Positions 1-10,100 of a stretch of DNA of 64,000 bases are shown in pieces. The position numbers were made by a program, and so were the translations under genes. The notes under the pieces were generated by a model. It was not told the DNA's origin, ran no database searches, and worked only from the letters and a program-made list of their open reading frames with translations. The stretch's first letter is position 1, and the number at the start of each line of letters is the position of its first letter. The stretch covers positions 53,649 to 117,648 of the forward strand of contig CBFFRQ010000037.1 in NCBI GenBank assembly GCA_965644315.1. Reading direction: 5' to 3'. Origin of the DNA: Caecitellus pseudoparvulus (lineage: Eukaryota > Bigyra: Bicosoecida).

Positions 1-956
1 CCCATACACCCACTGGCACACCTTCGGCCTCAGCCTCGGTACCTGCGCCAAGCACAGCGCCACCATCTCCGACCGTCTCTCCTGCAGCCACACCAAACAT
101 GAACCCCTCTTCTCCGCACAGGAACACGTCATCTGGAGGCGGACAGGTATCTAGGCAGTCTGACTCTGACGCACTGCCAGCTCCAGTGCTAATCACGCTC
201 CTTGTTGCCTTGCCAGTTGTGCTTATGGTGGTGGCTGTGAGCTTGGGCTGGTGTTGCGGCTGCTATCATCCGCGCTGGTTGAGCTGCTGTCGAGGGGACA
301 CGCGCAAGGGCAAGCAGCCGACTGCCCCGCAAGCAGGCTCGGAAGAGGGCGTCCAGATGAACCCCATGCGCTCACTAGCAGTCTCGAGCGGTATCGCAGA
401 CGGCCTCATGTCCCTTGCAACGCTGGCTGAATGTCTGGCGCCAGACGAGTACGACGCGGTGGAGGCGTGGGCTGCAGAGGCTGGTGTGTCCTGGGAGGGC
501 TCCCGCCTTGAATGGAGCAACGCAACAGCGCAGGCGTCTGATTACGCTGTGGTGCGCGGCGTCGCAAGCATGGCCATGGCGGGTCAAGTGGCCGTTCGGG
601 CAGCAGCGGCACGAGCAGCAGGTGCGACAGCCAAAGCTCTGCAAGGAGCTCGCATGCAAGGGCACCTTAAAGAGGCAGCTGCAGCAGGGGTGGGCAGTCA
701 AGCTCGGCTGCTGCATGTTGGCGGCGTGGCCGTGCCGCCAAAACTGGCAGCACTGCTCATCAGACACGCGCGCCGGGCATCAGCTGGCATCCAAGAGCGG
801 CAGGCGCCACACCTGCCAACACACTTGATGAGCGCTGCCAGCCCTTTGGCTGCAGTGGCTCGAATGAAGGGGGCCAAGGCGACGTATGGTGGCCAGCAGC
901 GCAAACGGGCGTTCAGCCGCGTAGCCAGCTCGTCTCGGAGAACGAGGGGGAAGTGA
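1..956 (+). CDS. C-terminal part of a single-pass membrane protein (5' end outside the window)
   Basis: The frame is open from the first bases of the window. It starts with about 30 Pro/Ser/Thr/Ala-rich residues, typical of an extracellular stalk, so the gene begins upstream and the ATG at 99 is probably internal. A hydrophobic stretch (roughly codons 30-52 after that ATG, LITLLVALPVVLMVVAVSLG) is followed by Cys- and basic-rich residues (WCCGCYHPRWLSCC), as expected for a transmembrane helix with a palmitoylatable juxtamembrane segment inside the cell. The remaining ~220 residues form an Ala-rich, probably helical cytoplasmic tail ending SSRRTRGK. I recognise no family. It could be the tail of a larger surface receptor like the one at 24.5-38 kb. 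The reading frame is well supported; function is unknown. Confidence 0.6.
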   Translation, partial: HTPTGTPSASASVPAPSTAPPSPTVSPAATPNMNPSSPHRNTSSGGGQVSRQSDSDALPAPVLITLLVALPVVLMVVAVSLGWCCGCYHPRWLSCCRGDTRKGKQPTAPQAGSEEGVQMNPMRSLAVSSGIADGLMSLATLAECLAPDEYDAVEAWAAEAGVSWEGSRLEWSNATAQASDYAVVRGVASMAMAGQVAVRAAAARAAGATAKALQGARMQGHLKEAAAAGVGSQARLLHVGGVAVPPKLAALLIRHARRASAGIQERQAPHLPTHLMSAASPLAAVARMKGAKATYGGQQRKRAFSRVASSSRRTRGK

Positions 957-1223
957 ACCTGCACACATGTGCGGGAGAGAGGCAGCTACAAGGGGACATG
1001 CAGTGTACTTTCAATACACCTCGTAGGTGCTCTGGTCGCCAAGTGGCTGCTCCTTGTTTTGCGACGCCCCTGTGTGTTGCAGGGCCCAGGAACTGCCGCG
1101 GGCACAGGCGTTGGCACTACCGTTACGGCGCAGCAGGAAGGGTCTCGGGTGCCGTGCATCTGAGGCGAGGCCCGACGCTGGTCAGGGCACTCCACGAGCA
1201 TCCGTGAGGTCTGGAGTAGTAGC

Positions 1224-4200
1224 ATGCCATCAGCGCTCAAGAAGCGCCGCATGAGTGAACCTGGGGAGGGTCCTGAGCTGGGTGCGTGGTTGCGCTCGAA
1301 TTCCGCACCCACGCCGCTACCACTTGAACGCACTTTTCACTGCTCCCTCGGCCAACCGCGCATTGACAGCCCTATCAGATTGCAAAGTTGAGCTACGAGA
1401 ACACATTGCAGAGTGCCTCGCTGAGGATCGGTCCGAGGCTGCTGCATGGTATGCTGACAAACTTGTGCGTGGAGCGGGTTGGCCAGGTTTATCACACTGG
1501 CACACAACCCTTGCCCCACGCCACCCCGCAGCTCGCATGCGGCGAAGGAAATATCGAGGACACACTGCTTGTAGCGCGGTGTTTCGTGCGGGTGGGGCAG
1601 CGGGACCACGCGGTGGCTGTGCTGGATGGGGGGGGTGGCCTGGCGTCACCCTTCCCTTCCACACTGCAAACAGCACCCCCACCGCACGTGAGGCACCCCC
1701 GCGTCACACTGGCCACACTGCACAGCGTGGCCCTGGCGGCGGACTGTCTGCTGAAGCTGAAGCGGACTGTGGACGCCATTGCGCTGCTGTCTGCGTGGCT
1801 GGGCAGGGAAGGCAGTGCAGCGGAGAAACAACAACCTGCCCTGCAGCAGCTGCTGACACCGCCTGGCAGCGATGTGCCGGCGAGCGGCAAGACGGTGGCG
1901 CAGTGGCTGGCAGAAGGTGGTGTGCCGGGAGTGCACCTGCTGCACCTCCTGCAGTGCCTGCCATCCTCAGTTGGAGCACCGCGCAGGGCACTAGCACGGC
2001 TGTGTTTCTTGCGTTGCCAGGCCCATGCTGCAGTGCAAGCCGACGACATTTCAGAGGACCACGGGCGCAGCATGGCAGGTGTGTGGGGGGCAGTGGCACT
2101 GTGCCTGGACCCTGGGCATGTCGAGGCGGTGGATGCGCTGGCTGATGGGTGGCTGCTGCCTTCACAGCGGGAACAGCAGTTGCAGCTTCTGCTGCACACT
2201 CTGCTGCAGCCCAGCGAGCAGCAACCGCAACGCCTGCAGCCACACCTGGCATGTGCTCACTCAGATGCTCGACTGCATGTGTACGACCTGCACCGCACCC
2301 CTGCAGGCGTCGTACAGCCGTTGCTGCGGGTGTGCCCTGCGCTGGCGCTGTCAGCGGGCGTGTTGGCCGCGCAGGCGGAAGTCGCCTTTCACCAGCATGA
2401 CATGCCAGCCACCCTCGCCCTCACGCGCACGCTGCTGTCCCGGCATCCCCATCACACGGGCGTGCTGCACCTGCACTTTGCTGCGCTGTTGAACTTGGCG
2501 GCAGGCGTGCCTTCTGGCGGCGTCATTGGCATCGGGCCCAGTGCCGCGAACACCGCTGCCGCGCGCCAGGCCACCACGGCCAGCGGGGGACTGCCTGCAG
2601 ACCCCATGGCGGCACTGATGGGTGCAGGCACGTCAAAGTCGCGCTTGACGCAGGCAGCTGCAGTGCGTGCTGAGCTGGGCCGTGCAGCCGCTGCCACCGC
2701 CACTGCCCTGCCGGGCAGTGCACTTGCGCACTTTGGCACTGCCTGCACCCACATGGCCCACGGCGAGTTGGTGCAGGCAGAGGCTGCGCTGCAGGCATGT
2801 GTGAGCAAGGATCCGGCATTTGCTCCAGGGTGGCTGGCGCTTGGCCACGTCGCCAGCGCCTGTGAAGCGGGAGATGGCGCGTTGGCGGCTTACCGCACTG
2901 CACAACGCCTGTTCCCAGGCTGGCACGCTCCGCTGCTGTGCACTGCCATGGAGTTGGCGCGCAGCCACAATGGGGCACTGGCTGATGCCCTGCTGCAGCA
3001 GGCCCGTGCGCTGTGCCCGGCAGACCCCATGCCGTACCACGAGGCAGGCGTGTTGGCGTTCCGGGGCGGTGACTACGCCGGCGCCGTGCAGTGCTTTGAG
3101 TTTGTGAAACACATGACTGAAGCGCTGCCCACGCACCTGTCGCGTGCGTGGATCACGGCGCATGTCAACACTGGGCACGCCTACCGTAAGCTGGGCGTGC
3201 AGCAGCTGTCGTTGGAAGTGTCTCACACGGACGTGACACAGCTCATGGGCGTGCAGCCGGGGCTAACGCACCACCGTGCCTCACAGCGCATCCAGGGCGC
3301 CCGTGCTGCCGCCTGCTTCACGCAGGCGCTGGATGCATACTCCCTGGCCCGGGGGCTGGACGGTGAGGACGCTGACTGCCTGCTTGGGACAGGCCTCACC
3401 TTGCACCTGCTGGGGCGGCACGTCCCTGCAATTTCCGCATACCACGCCTCGCTGGCGTGGGGGCCCCACAACACCTACGCCGCGCAGCTGCTGACGCGGG
3501 CCCTGACAGAGGCTTTCCAAGATGGCCACGTCCTGGCTCTGCCATCCGCCCTTCCCTCTCCTGTGGCTCATGCCACCTCCCCGCCTTCACCTGAGACCGG
3601 CGATGCGGCACAAGTGGTGGATATGACGGTGCTGGACCCAGCTGGCATGGAGGGGGGCGCCCCCCCCACGCCGGCGCTGTTCAGCGACCTGCCTGCCGAG
3701 TTGGGCGTGGGGGAGGGGGGTGTGCTGGCTGCCGCCTTGGCATCCCCCCCTGCTGTCCCACGGGGACGGGGCGGTAGTGGCGGGGGGGATGTGTACGTAG
3801 CTGGCGCCACCGCCACCCCTCGTGGCGCACGCCTGATGACAGCGGCACTCTTCGCGCCCACACCCGCTGCAGTGCAAGCAGAGGGCGGCATCAGCCCCAC
3901 ATCAGTGCACTCCTTTGCCTTGCACACTCGTATGTCAGCATCTCGACTGAGCGCCGGCAGTGTGCCCAGCAGTGGGGGGGGGGCTCGGGGATGGAGGGGG
4001 GCCCCCCGCCGCCACGCTCCCCCCGGAATGCGGTACGGAGCCGACTCCACCCTGTCTGGCGCACAGACTCAGTCAGGGGCTGATCTGACCAGTCTGCAGG
4101 GCAGTCGGGCGGGTGGTGGCGGACTGGCCGTTACGTGGGCAGAATCGGCCATCCACACACCCGGCGCTGGGGGCGCCCCGCCCAGCAGTGCCCTTGGCAC

Positions 4201-4504
4201 GCCCACCGCTCCAGCTGCCACGCCACAGCCTTCTCACGTCCAGGAAGCAGCGACAGCGGAGTCACTGGTGTCTCTGCTGACGTCCCCCATCGCTGGCATG
4301 CGGTCTCCACACGCCACGCCAGTGGGGCGTGTCCGGCCTTCCCTGGGCTTTGGCGCCTCGCGCATCCATGCCAGCGGTGGCAGTGGTGCATTGAACGTGT
4401 CAGGAGTCACTGATTTCTCCCTCACCATGGAGGGTGGTGTTGGTGCTGCCACTCCCGCCACAGGCACCAGCAGCGTTATGCAAGACAGCAGTGACAGTGA
4501 TTGA
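1224..4504 (+). CDS. CDC16: Anaphase-promoting complex subunit 6 / CDC16-like TPR protein
   Basis: This is a subunit of the APC/C ubiquitin ligase TPR arm, which directs degradation of cyclins and securin. Three exons join in phase: 1224-1281, 1370-1464 and 1532-4504 (introns of 88 and 67 bp, both starting GTGCGT), giving 1,041 residues. The first exon begins MPSALKKRR. The spliced N-terminus (LREHIAECLAED..AAAWYADKLL) aligns with the CDC16 N-terminal TPR. The central part carries the family hallmark run FAPGWLALGHVASACEAGDG, then RLFPGWHAPLL and NTGHAYRKLG, in the order and spacing of CDC16 TPRs. The family is usually 600-850 aa. The excess lies in a ~330-residue low-complexity Ser/Gly/Pro C-terminal tail rich in S/T-P sites, possibly phosphorylated. 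CDC27 (APC3) was considered, but the RLFPG/HAYRKLG motifs favour CDC16. Confidence 0.88.
3429..3439 (+). repeat. CAATTTCCGCA site 1 (CDC16 exon)
   Basis: Exact copy of the dispersed 11-mer, in coding sequence, read in frame as A-I-S-A. Confidence 0.7.
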
Positions 4505-4554
4505 GCCCCCCCGCAAAACGCGTGGGCCGCCAAAATACACACCCACGACCCTCC

Positions 4555-7291
4555 ATGCCCGGGAAACTTCCATGTCCTCCGTCGGTGTGTTGTGCCCGTC
4601 CACCCACCGCCATGGAGGGGCTGCACAGAGCCCCACGCTCGGCGCGCACTGTGCCTGCTGCGGGGTTATCTCCAGCCCACCCGTTGGCTGCCACGCTCAG
4701 CGCAAGCAGCACGGCAGCACCCGCCTCGGCGCACTCCCAGGCGAGCAGTGGGACAGTATCGTCGACTGGGCACGCACATGCACGCCCTGCGCCCAGCCCT
4801 GGCTTCGGCACAGCGGCTGCAGCGCCGGTGCCTGGCATGGCCGCAAGCGACGTGAAAGCTGTGCTGAGCACTATGCAGCGGCTGGAAGCCAAGGTGGACT
4901 CGATGGGGGGCGAGTTGGCCGACCTGCGCAGTGAAAATGCCGCCATGCGCGAAGCCATCATGGGCCTGGCCGTCCTGGAGCCGCTGGCGGCGCGCGTGGA
5001 AGCGCTGACAGGCTTGGTGAAGACGCTTGCAGACGGCGGTTTGCGCAGCCAAGCAGGCGGGGCACAGGCCCTGCCAGCCCTGCCTTCTGGCGCACCAGCC
5101 GAAGCACCGCATGAAGGTCCTGCTCCAGGCACCAGCAAGGGCAAATTGAAGATCTGGGTGGGCTCGTGGAACGTGGGGGCAGAGGTGCGTGCGGAAATTG
5201 CGTGCATGACTCGAGACGCCGCGCCACCACGCCACCCGCCGCCCCGCGCAGGACCCCTTTGCCGAGCTGGGGGAGCTGAACCCCGACGACCCACGCCACA
5301 TGCAGGTCATCACGGAGCAGATGGAGTCCTTTGTCCCTGACGACTGCGACTTGTACGTTCTGGGCCTGCAGGAGGGCGTCAGCGACAGCGTGTACCAGGC
5401 TGTCGCCGCCTACACCGGCTGCTTCCGCCTGCCCCTCATGGCCAAGCTGCACCGGGCGAAGGAGACTGCCGGCTCAGGCGTGCGCTCCCGCCGCATGGGG
5501 CACGCGGTGAACGTGCAGTCTTTCATCGAGGACTTCGAGGGCGGCGCTGACTTGCTGCCCGTCTCTGCGGCAGACCAGCTGGACCGCGTGTGGGGACGGG
5601 GGGACGGTGCCTTCCTGCGGCAGAAGTTCACCGGCATCGCCGTGTTCGTGCACCCCGTCGTGGCGCCGTATGTGCGCCTGCTGGGCGTGTACAAGCACGC
5701 CTTTGGCGCCAGCGAAGGCTCCAAGGGGGGTGCAGCAGTGGCACTGGGCGTGTACGACCAGACACTCGCCTTCGTGAACACGCACATGGCCAGCAAGAAG
5801 ACAGAGCTGCGGCGGACGCAGTTCGCAGAGCTTGTCACGCGCATGGGCGCCAAGCTGGGGGGGCGTGGCATGGAGCTGCTGGAGGAGTTCCACCACGTCG
5901 TGTGGATGGGGGACCTCAACTACCACGTCGTGGACCTGCCCATTGACGACGTCCTGAGCGCGCTGCAGGGCGGACGCACGGCGGAGCTGCTGGCGCACCA
6001 CGACGAGTTGACGGCTGAGAAGGAGGAGGGCAAGATCTTCTGGGGCTTCGTGGAGCCGGTCATGTCCCCCGACTTCCTGCCCACGTACAAGAAGATCCCC
6101 GGGCGAGGGCCCATCGACTACAGCGACCCCTCCTGGCCCGACAAGGTGTACAACAGCAAGTACAAGGAGCCCCTGTACAAGGGCGGGCGGGTGGTGGACC
6201 GCATCCCCTCCTGGACGGACCGCATCCAGTACCACAGCCTGCCCAGCCGCATGGGCACCCTGGCGCCGGAGCTCCTGGACCCCTCCGCACCGGACACCAG
6301 CCCCCACAACTACCACGCCGTGAACGACGGCATGGACATCAGTGACCACAGCCCCGTCTTCGCCACCTTCCAGCTGGACGTCACCATCCAGGACATCGAC
6401 CAGTCCCTCCTGGACTCCGCCGCTGCGGAGATGGGGGAGCACGGCGACAAGGACTGGGCTCACAAGGCGCGCGCCTTTGGCATCAGCGGGCTGCTGGCAG
6501 GTGTCACCCCCGACGTGCACCCGTCCCTGCGCCCGCTCGTCGTCCTGCTGCGTTTCAGCGACGTGCAAGTGGACTTCCGGGGGCAGATGCGCACGCCCCG
6601 CGCCGTGTCCGTGATGTTCCCCCTGCCCTTCGAGGACGGCGACGAGCTGCCGGAACGAGCCAAGGTCGTCCGTGCGGACAAGACCTTCAGCATGGAGGCG
6701 CGGTCAGAGACATCGGACCGCCTGACGGGCACCATCAAGTCCATCGTCAGCCGCGCTGGCCGCCTGCCCCGCCTGCACCTCCTGCTCAAGGTGTCTCTGG
6801 ACGACAACACCAAGGCGCAGGCGGTGGTGTGCCTGGGAGACACCTCGTTCACGGGCCTGGGCACCGCGAAACACACCTTCTTTGCGCCGCTGTCCAGTGC
6901 CGGCTTGCCGCTGGTTGGCAAGCACGGCAAGCCCGTCAACGCCACCTTCACCCTGGAGATGAACGGGCACTACTACACAAACAGCGATTCCACACAGCCT
7001 GTCGGTACCACCACCATGGCTGACGGCAGCAGCGTCGGCGGCGCACCTTCCAGCCCCTCGCGGCAGCCCGTTGACACGCCAGGGCACGAGGCAGGCACAG
7101 CGGCAGCTGCAGCAGGTGCTGGGGACGGCAGCAGCACCCCTCTTCGCCAGCGCATGCGCCCCATGTCCCACTCCATCTCCGGCACGTCAGGAGCCTCCCG
7201 TCTGAAGGCGCTGTCGGATTTGTCCTTTTCCACGCGCCGCATGACAGTGGGGGCTGCGGCAAGCGAGGAGGAAATCGATGTGGATGCGTGA
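4555..7291 (+). CDS. Inositol polyphosphate 5-phosphatase with C-terminal C2-like domain
   Basis: Removes the 5-phosphate from phosphoinositides or soluble inositol phosphates, so it is likely to act on membrane signalling and traffic. Exons 4555-5184 and 5252-7291 join in phase 0 (intron 67 bp) to give 889 residues; the ATG at 4612 is an alternative start. Layout: low-complexity N-terminus; a short coiled coil (around residues 105-160); then the IPPc domain, which begins LKIWVGSWNVGAE just before the intron. Catalytic signatures are all present: GLQEG, FVNTHMA, WMGDLNYH, PSWTDRI and SDHSPV. After the catalytic domain is ~200 residues resembling the C2-like domain of SHIP/INPP5-type enzymes, then a Ser/Ala-rich tail. 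The start lies only ~50 bp from the CDC16 stop. The intron contains one copy of the dispersed motif CAATTTCCGCA, six bases after the donor GT. Confidence 0.93.
5190..5200 (-). repeat. CAATTTCCGCA site 2 (5-phosphatase intron)
   Basis: Exact copy, six bases after the intron donor GT (the intron starts at 5185). Confidence 0.7.
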
Positions 7292-7557
7292 CGTGCCGCG
7301 TGTGCAATGCATTGCGAGGTGTGAGCGGCAGGATTTGGCGAGGGCCATTTTCCAGGAGTGGCGCATTGTTGCTCGTTGATGGACGCCATGCCGCCTGTGC
7401 TGTGGTTCACCGCAGCAAAGCGCACGCCGCGCCAAAGCCAGGAGCGATTCACCGTGCGGAAGTCGGGGCAAGAAGCGGGACACGCCCACGGACGAAGGAG
7501 AAAAGAGGACTTGCTCTTGCTAAGCTGAAGCGACGCAAGACTTGGGACAGGTCAGGC

Positions 7558-9822
7558 ATGGCTGACTACCGCGCCTGGCTGGCAGAGGCGGGCTTGACTG
7601 GGCCAGCAAGTATTTCCGCTGTGCCACTCAGTGACTCCGTGCCCACTCAAATAGGCGACGTGGAGCTTGGCAGTGCACAATGTGGCCACGAGGAAAGTTC
7701 ACTGCACTGTGCTTCTGGAGATTCGCTTGCTCTGCGAGCCTTCGCAACGTCTGCCCGCCTCTCCATCCAGCGAAGGGCAGCTGGCAGTGTGGACTCGTCT
7801 GTGCTGTCCAGCACAATGGGCAGCCTTGGCCCCGAGCTGGAAGACGGCATCGCCCACCTCACGAACACGTTTGCATCCTTCAGCATTACGGGCTCTGACC
7901 TGGCCCTCACGGATGCTGAGACACCCTCGGGCCCTGCCTCCTCCCAGCAAGTGCTGAAGCTGGAAGCTGACACTCGGCGTGGACTGGCCCTGCACCATAT
8001 AGGCCGCCTGCTCAGCCCTGGGACCCTCAGCTCCACTCAACAGTCCCTGGCGAGCCCTCCATCGTCCCTGACGAGTTTTAGTTCTGAGGCCCCGTGGGAA
8101 CGCACGCTCTTCCAGCTAGCAGCCCGCGGCCCGAAGGCAAGTCGCCTTGAACTGCCAGCTGGCGGCGATGCGCAACCTAGTGCTAAAAAGGCAGGCCTTC
8201 CATCCTTACCGCAAGCAGGTGCAGCTGGAGGGCCAGGTCTGCAAGCGCAAGGGGGGCACAAGCGAGCTCGCTCAGCGACGCCAGCGCACCTCTCCGCCTC
8301 CATCACCACAAGCCAGAGCGATGAGGAGGCCGTGCAGAACCTTGAGCGACTGCGCCAGCACTTCTCTCGCGTAGTGCGCGAGGCCTCGCCGGAAAGGCAC
8401 CCTCTGCAAGCACTCGTTGCTGAAATGCGCCGCCAAATTCCCGCAGCTGCCAAAAGCGGGATGAACGCAGGGCCGGCTCCCTTTCTCCGCCCAGCACCCG
8501 CCTTTCAACACCACGGGACCCACGTTGATCCCCTTGCACTGACATGCCTAGCAGCGGCGCCTCCTGGCCTGCACATTCTGCAGCATGTGTCAGCGACTGT
8601 GGTGCAAGCGACAGACATGTGGATTCTCCGAGTCATACTGCTGAGGGAACCCGGCAGCGAAGCCACATCCCTCTTCTTCTCAGTTAGCACACTGGCCTCC
8701 GGAGCGGTGCTGGCTGCGTGCACCGCTGCGATCTCTCCCCCTGGGACCAGCAAAGTCCTCGGCATTCTGACCTCGCCCAACGCCGTCCAGCAGGCAGTCG
8801 TCGCGACGGCATCGAACGTATTCATCATTGACCTGACGCAGCTGCAGATCATGCCGCTGCCGGAGAAAGGCCACGCCCATGGCCTGCAGGTGTGGCAGTT
8901 GTGCCTGGACGACAGCATGTCCGGGGAACGCGCCGTGCTGCAGACTCCGTCGGATGAACCGAGAGGGCAGGCAGACGTGTGCTTGCCAGCTCTCTCCCTC
9001 GCAGCCTGCACGGGCCCACCGGGCAGCGCCCAAATGGGCCTGGCAGTGGGGCACGCGGGAGGCGCAGCGACAGTCTTCATTCTCAGTCGGGGAGGAGCGG
9101 GGGACGCGGGGAGTGTCGAAGCGACTGTTCACAGCGTTCAGCCGCCCCCCCAGCCGCCTCGACATGCCCAGTGCTCACCCCATGCCCTGTCACTGCAGTG
9201 GCTGAACGAGGGCCAGGAGCACGAGCCGGTGATTTTGGAGGCCACGCTTCCTTGTGGGTCCACGTACACAGCCCTTGTCGCACCTGGGCGTCGCCCGCTG
9301 CAATCCCACTGGCTGTCCCTGGCCCCAATGCCTGTCATCGGCCTCCCGCCCGTGCCCAGCCAGGTGCTGCCGGCCCAGTCCCCGACCCTTGCACACACCT
9401 CAGGAAGTCTCTTTGGTGCCTCTGTTGAGGACATTCTCCTCAGCAGCAGCGATGGGCTGCTGTCCACCTCCATCCCCGCGCTTGGAAACGCGATGCCCCC
9501 CAAGACACAGGGAGGAGGGGCGAGCCTTGAAGAAGCTGCCGTATCCACCTCAAGCTTCCCGATGCGTGATATCGTACCGGCATCGCACCCAGAGATACAG
9601 GCTGAAGAAAAGCTGCCACGGGCAAGCTTGGCTCCAACACTGCACACGCAGTGGGAGCTACTGGACAGCACCTCAGCCGGTCAGACGCTTCATGGGCCTT
9701 TGCAAGGCAGTGCGCAACACCTCGGCGCTTCGTTCTTCTTGGCTGACAGCCTCTCGTCATCCTCAAGCGCCGACGGTGTGCATGGGAAAGCCGTCGGCAA
9801 GGCGGACACCGCAGCGACGTGA
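7558..9822 (+). CDS. Hypothetical protein, possible beta-propeller segment
   Basis: One long exon with good coding character. The ATG at 7558 (MADYRAWLAEAG) is the first in-frame ATG and gives 754 residues; the frame is open upstream to about 7288, so a missed 5' exon is possible. The first ~400 residues are Ser/Ala/Leu-rich with no recognisable domain. Residues ~330-620 contain short hydrophobic strands separated by turns (for example VLGILTSPNAVQQAVVATAS, then NVFIIDLTQLQ) that look like WD40 or other beta-propeller blades, without clear WD dipeptides. The end is Ser-rich. It converges on the ATPase gene that ends at 10101. I do not recognise the family; a propeller scaffold protein is only an inference. 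Confidence 0.55.
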   Translation: MADYRAWLAEAGLTGPASISAVPLSDSVPTQIGDVELGSAQCGHEESSLHCASGDSLALRAFATSARLSIQRRAAGSVDSSVLSSTMGSLGPELEDGIAHLTNTFASFSITGSDLALTDAETPSGPASSQQVLKLEADTRRGLALHHIGRLLSPGTLSSTQQSLASPPSSLTSFSSEAPWERTLFQLAARGPKASRLELPAGGDAQPSAKKAGLPSLPQAGAAGGPGLQAQGGHKRARSATPAHLSASITTSQSDEEAVQNLERLRQHFSRVVREASPERHPLQALVAEMRRQIPAAAKSGMNAGPAPFLRPAPAFQHHGTHVDPLALTCLAAAPPGLHILQHVSATVVQATDMWILRVILLREPGSEATSLFFSVSTLASGAVLAACTAAISPPGTSKVLGILTSPNAVQQAVVATASNVFIIDLTQLQIMPLPEKGHAHGLQVWQLCLDDSMSGERAVLQTPSDEPRGQADVCLPALSLAACTGPPGSAQMGLAVGHAGGAATVFILSRGGAGDAGSVEATVHSVQPPPQPPRHAQCSPHALSLQWLNEGQEHEPVILEATLPCGSTYTALVAPGRRPLQSHWLSLAPMPVIGLPPVPSQVLPAQSPTLAHTSGSLFGASVEDILLSSSDGLLSTSIPALGNAMPPKTQGGGASLEEAAVSTSSFPMRDIVPASHPEIQAEEKLPRASLAPTLHTQWELLDSTSAGQTLHGPLQGSAQHLGASFFLADSLSSSSSADGVHGKAVGKADTAAT

Positions 9823-10100
9823 GATGTGACGCAAATGCAACGCATTTCCACGACGCAAGACTCTGGCCAGCAAAGACCATCCTGCAAGGCGTGGGCATAC
9901 CAGGGGAGGTTGGCAGCCACTCTCGTGCGCTGTCCAAAGTGGGCCCATGCAGCGCTGGATCAGTCACATGAGCCGGCTGTGAACAACAGTTGATGTTCAA
10001 GGCTTGTATTGATGCTGCCTCTGGTTGCGAAAGCATTTGATGGCTCAAGAGGTCCCCGATCTGATCGATCCAGAGGGGCACCCCCCTCCTCCTGCACAAG

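Noticed and set aside
1224-4504. CDC27/APC3 as the identity of the first full gene
   Set aside because: The RLFPG, HAYRKLG and GW.ALGH patterns and N-terminal YADK segment fit CDC16/APC6 better.
5474-6568. Long minus-strand open frame (364 codons) opposite the 5-phosphatase
   Set aside because: It lies wholly within a proven coding exon, is His/Val/Leu-rich as an antisense image of GC-rich codons, and matches no family.
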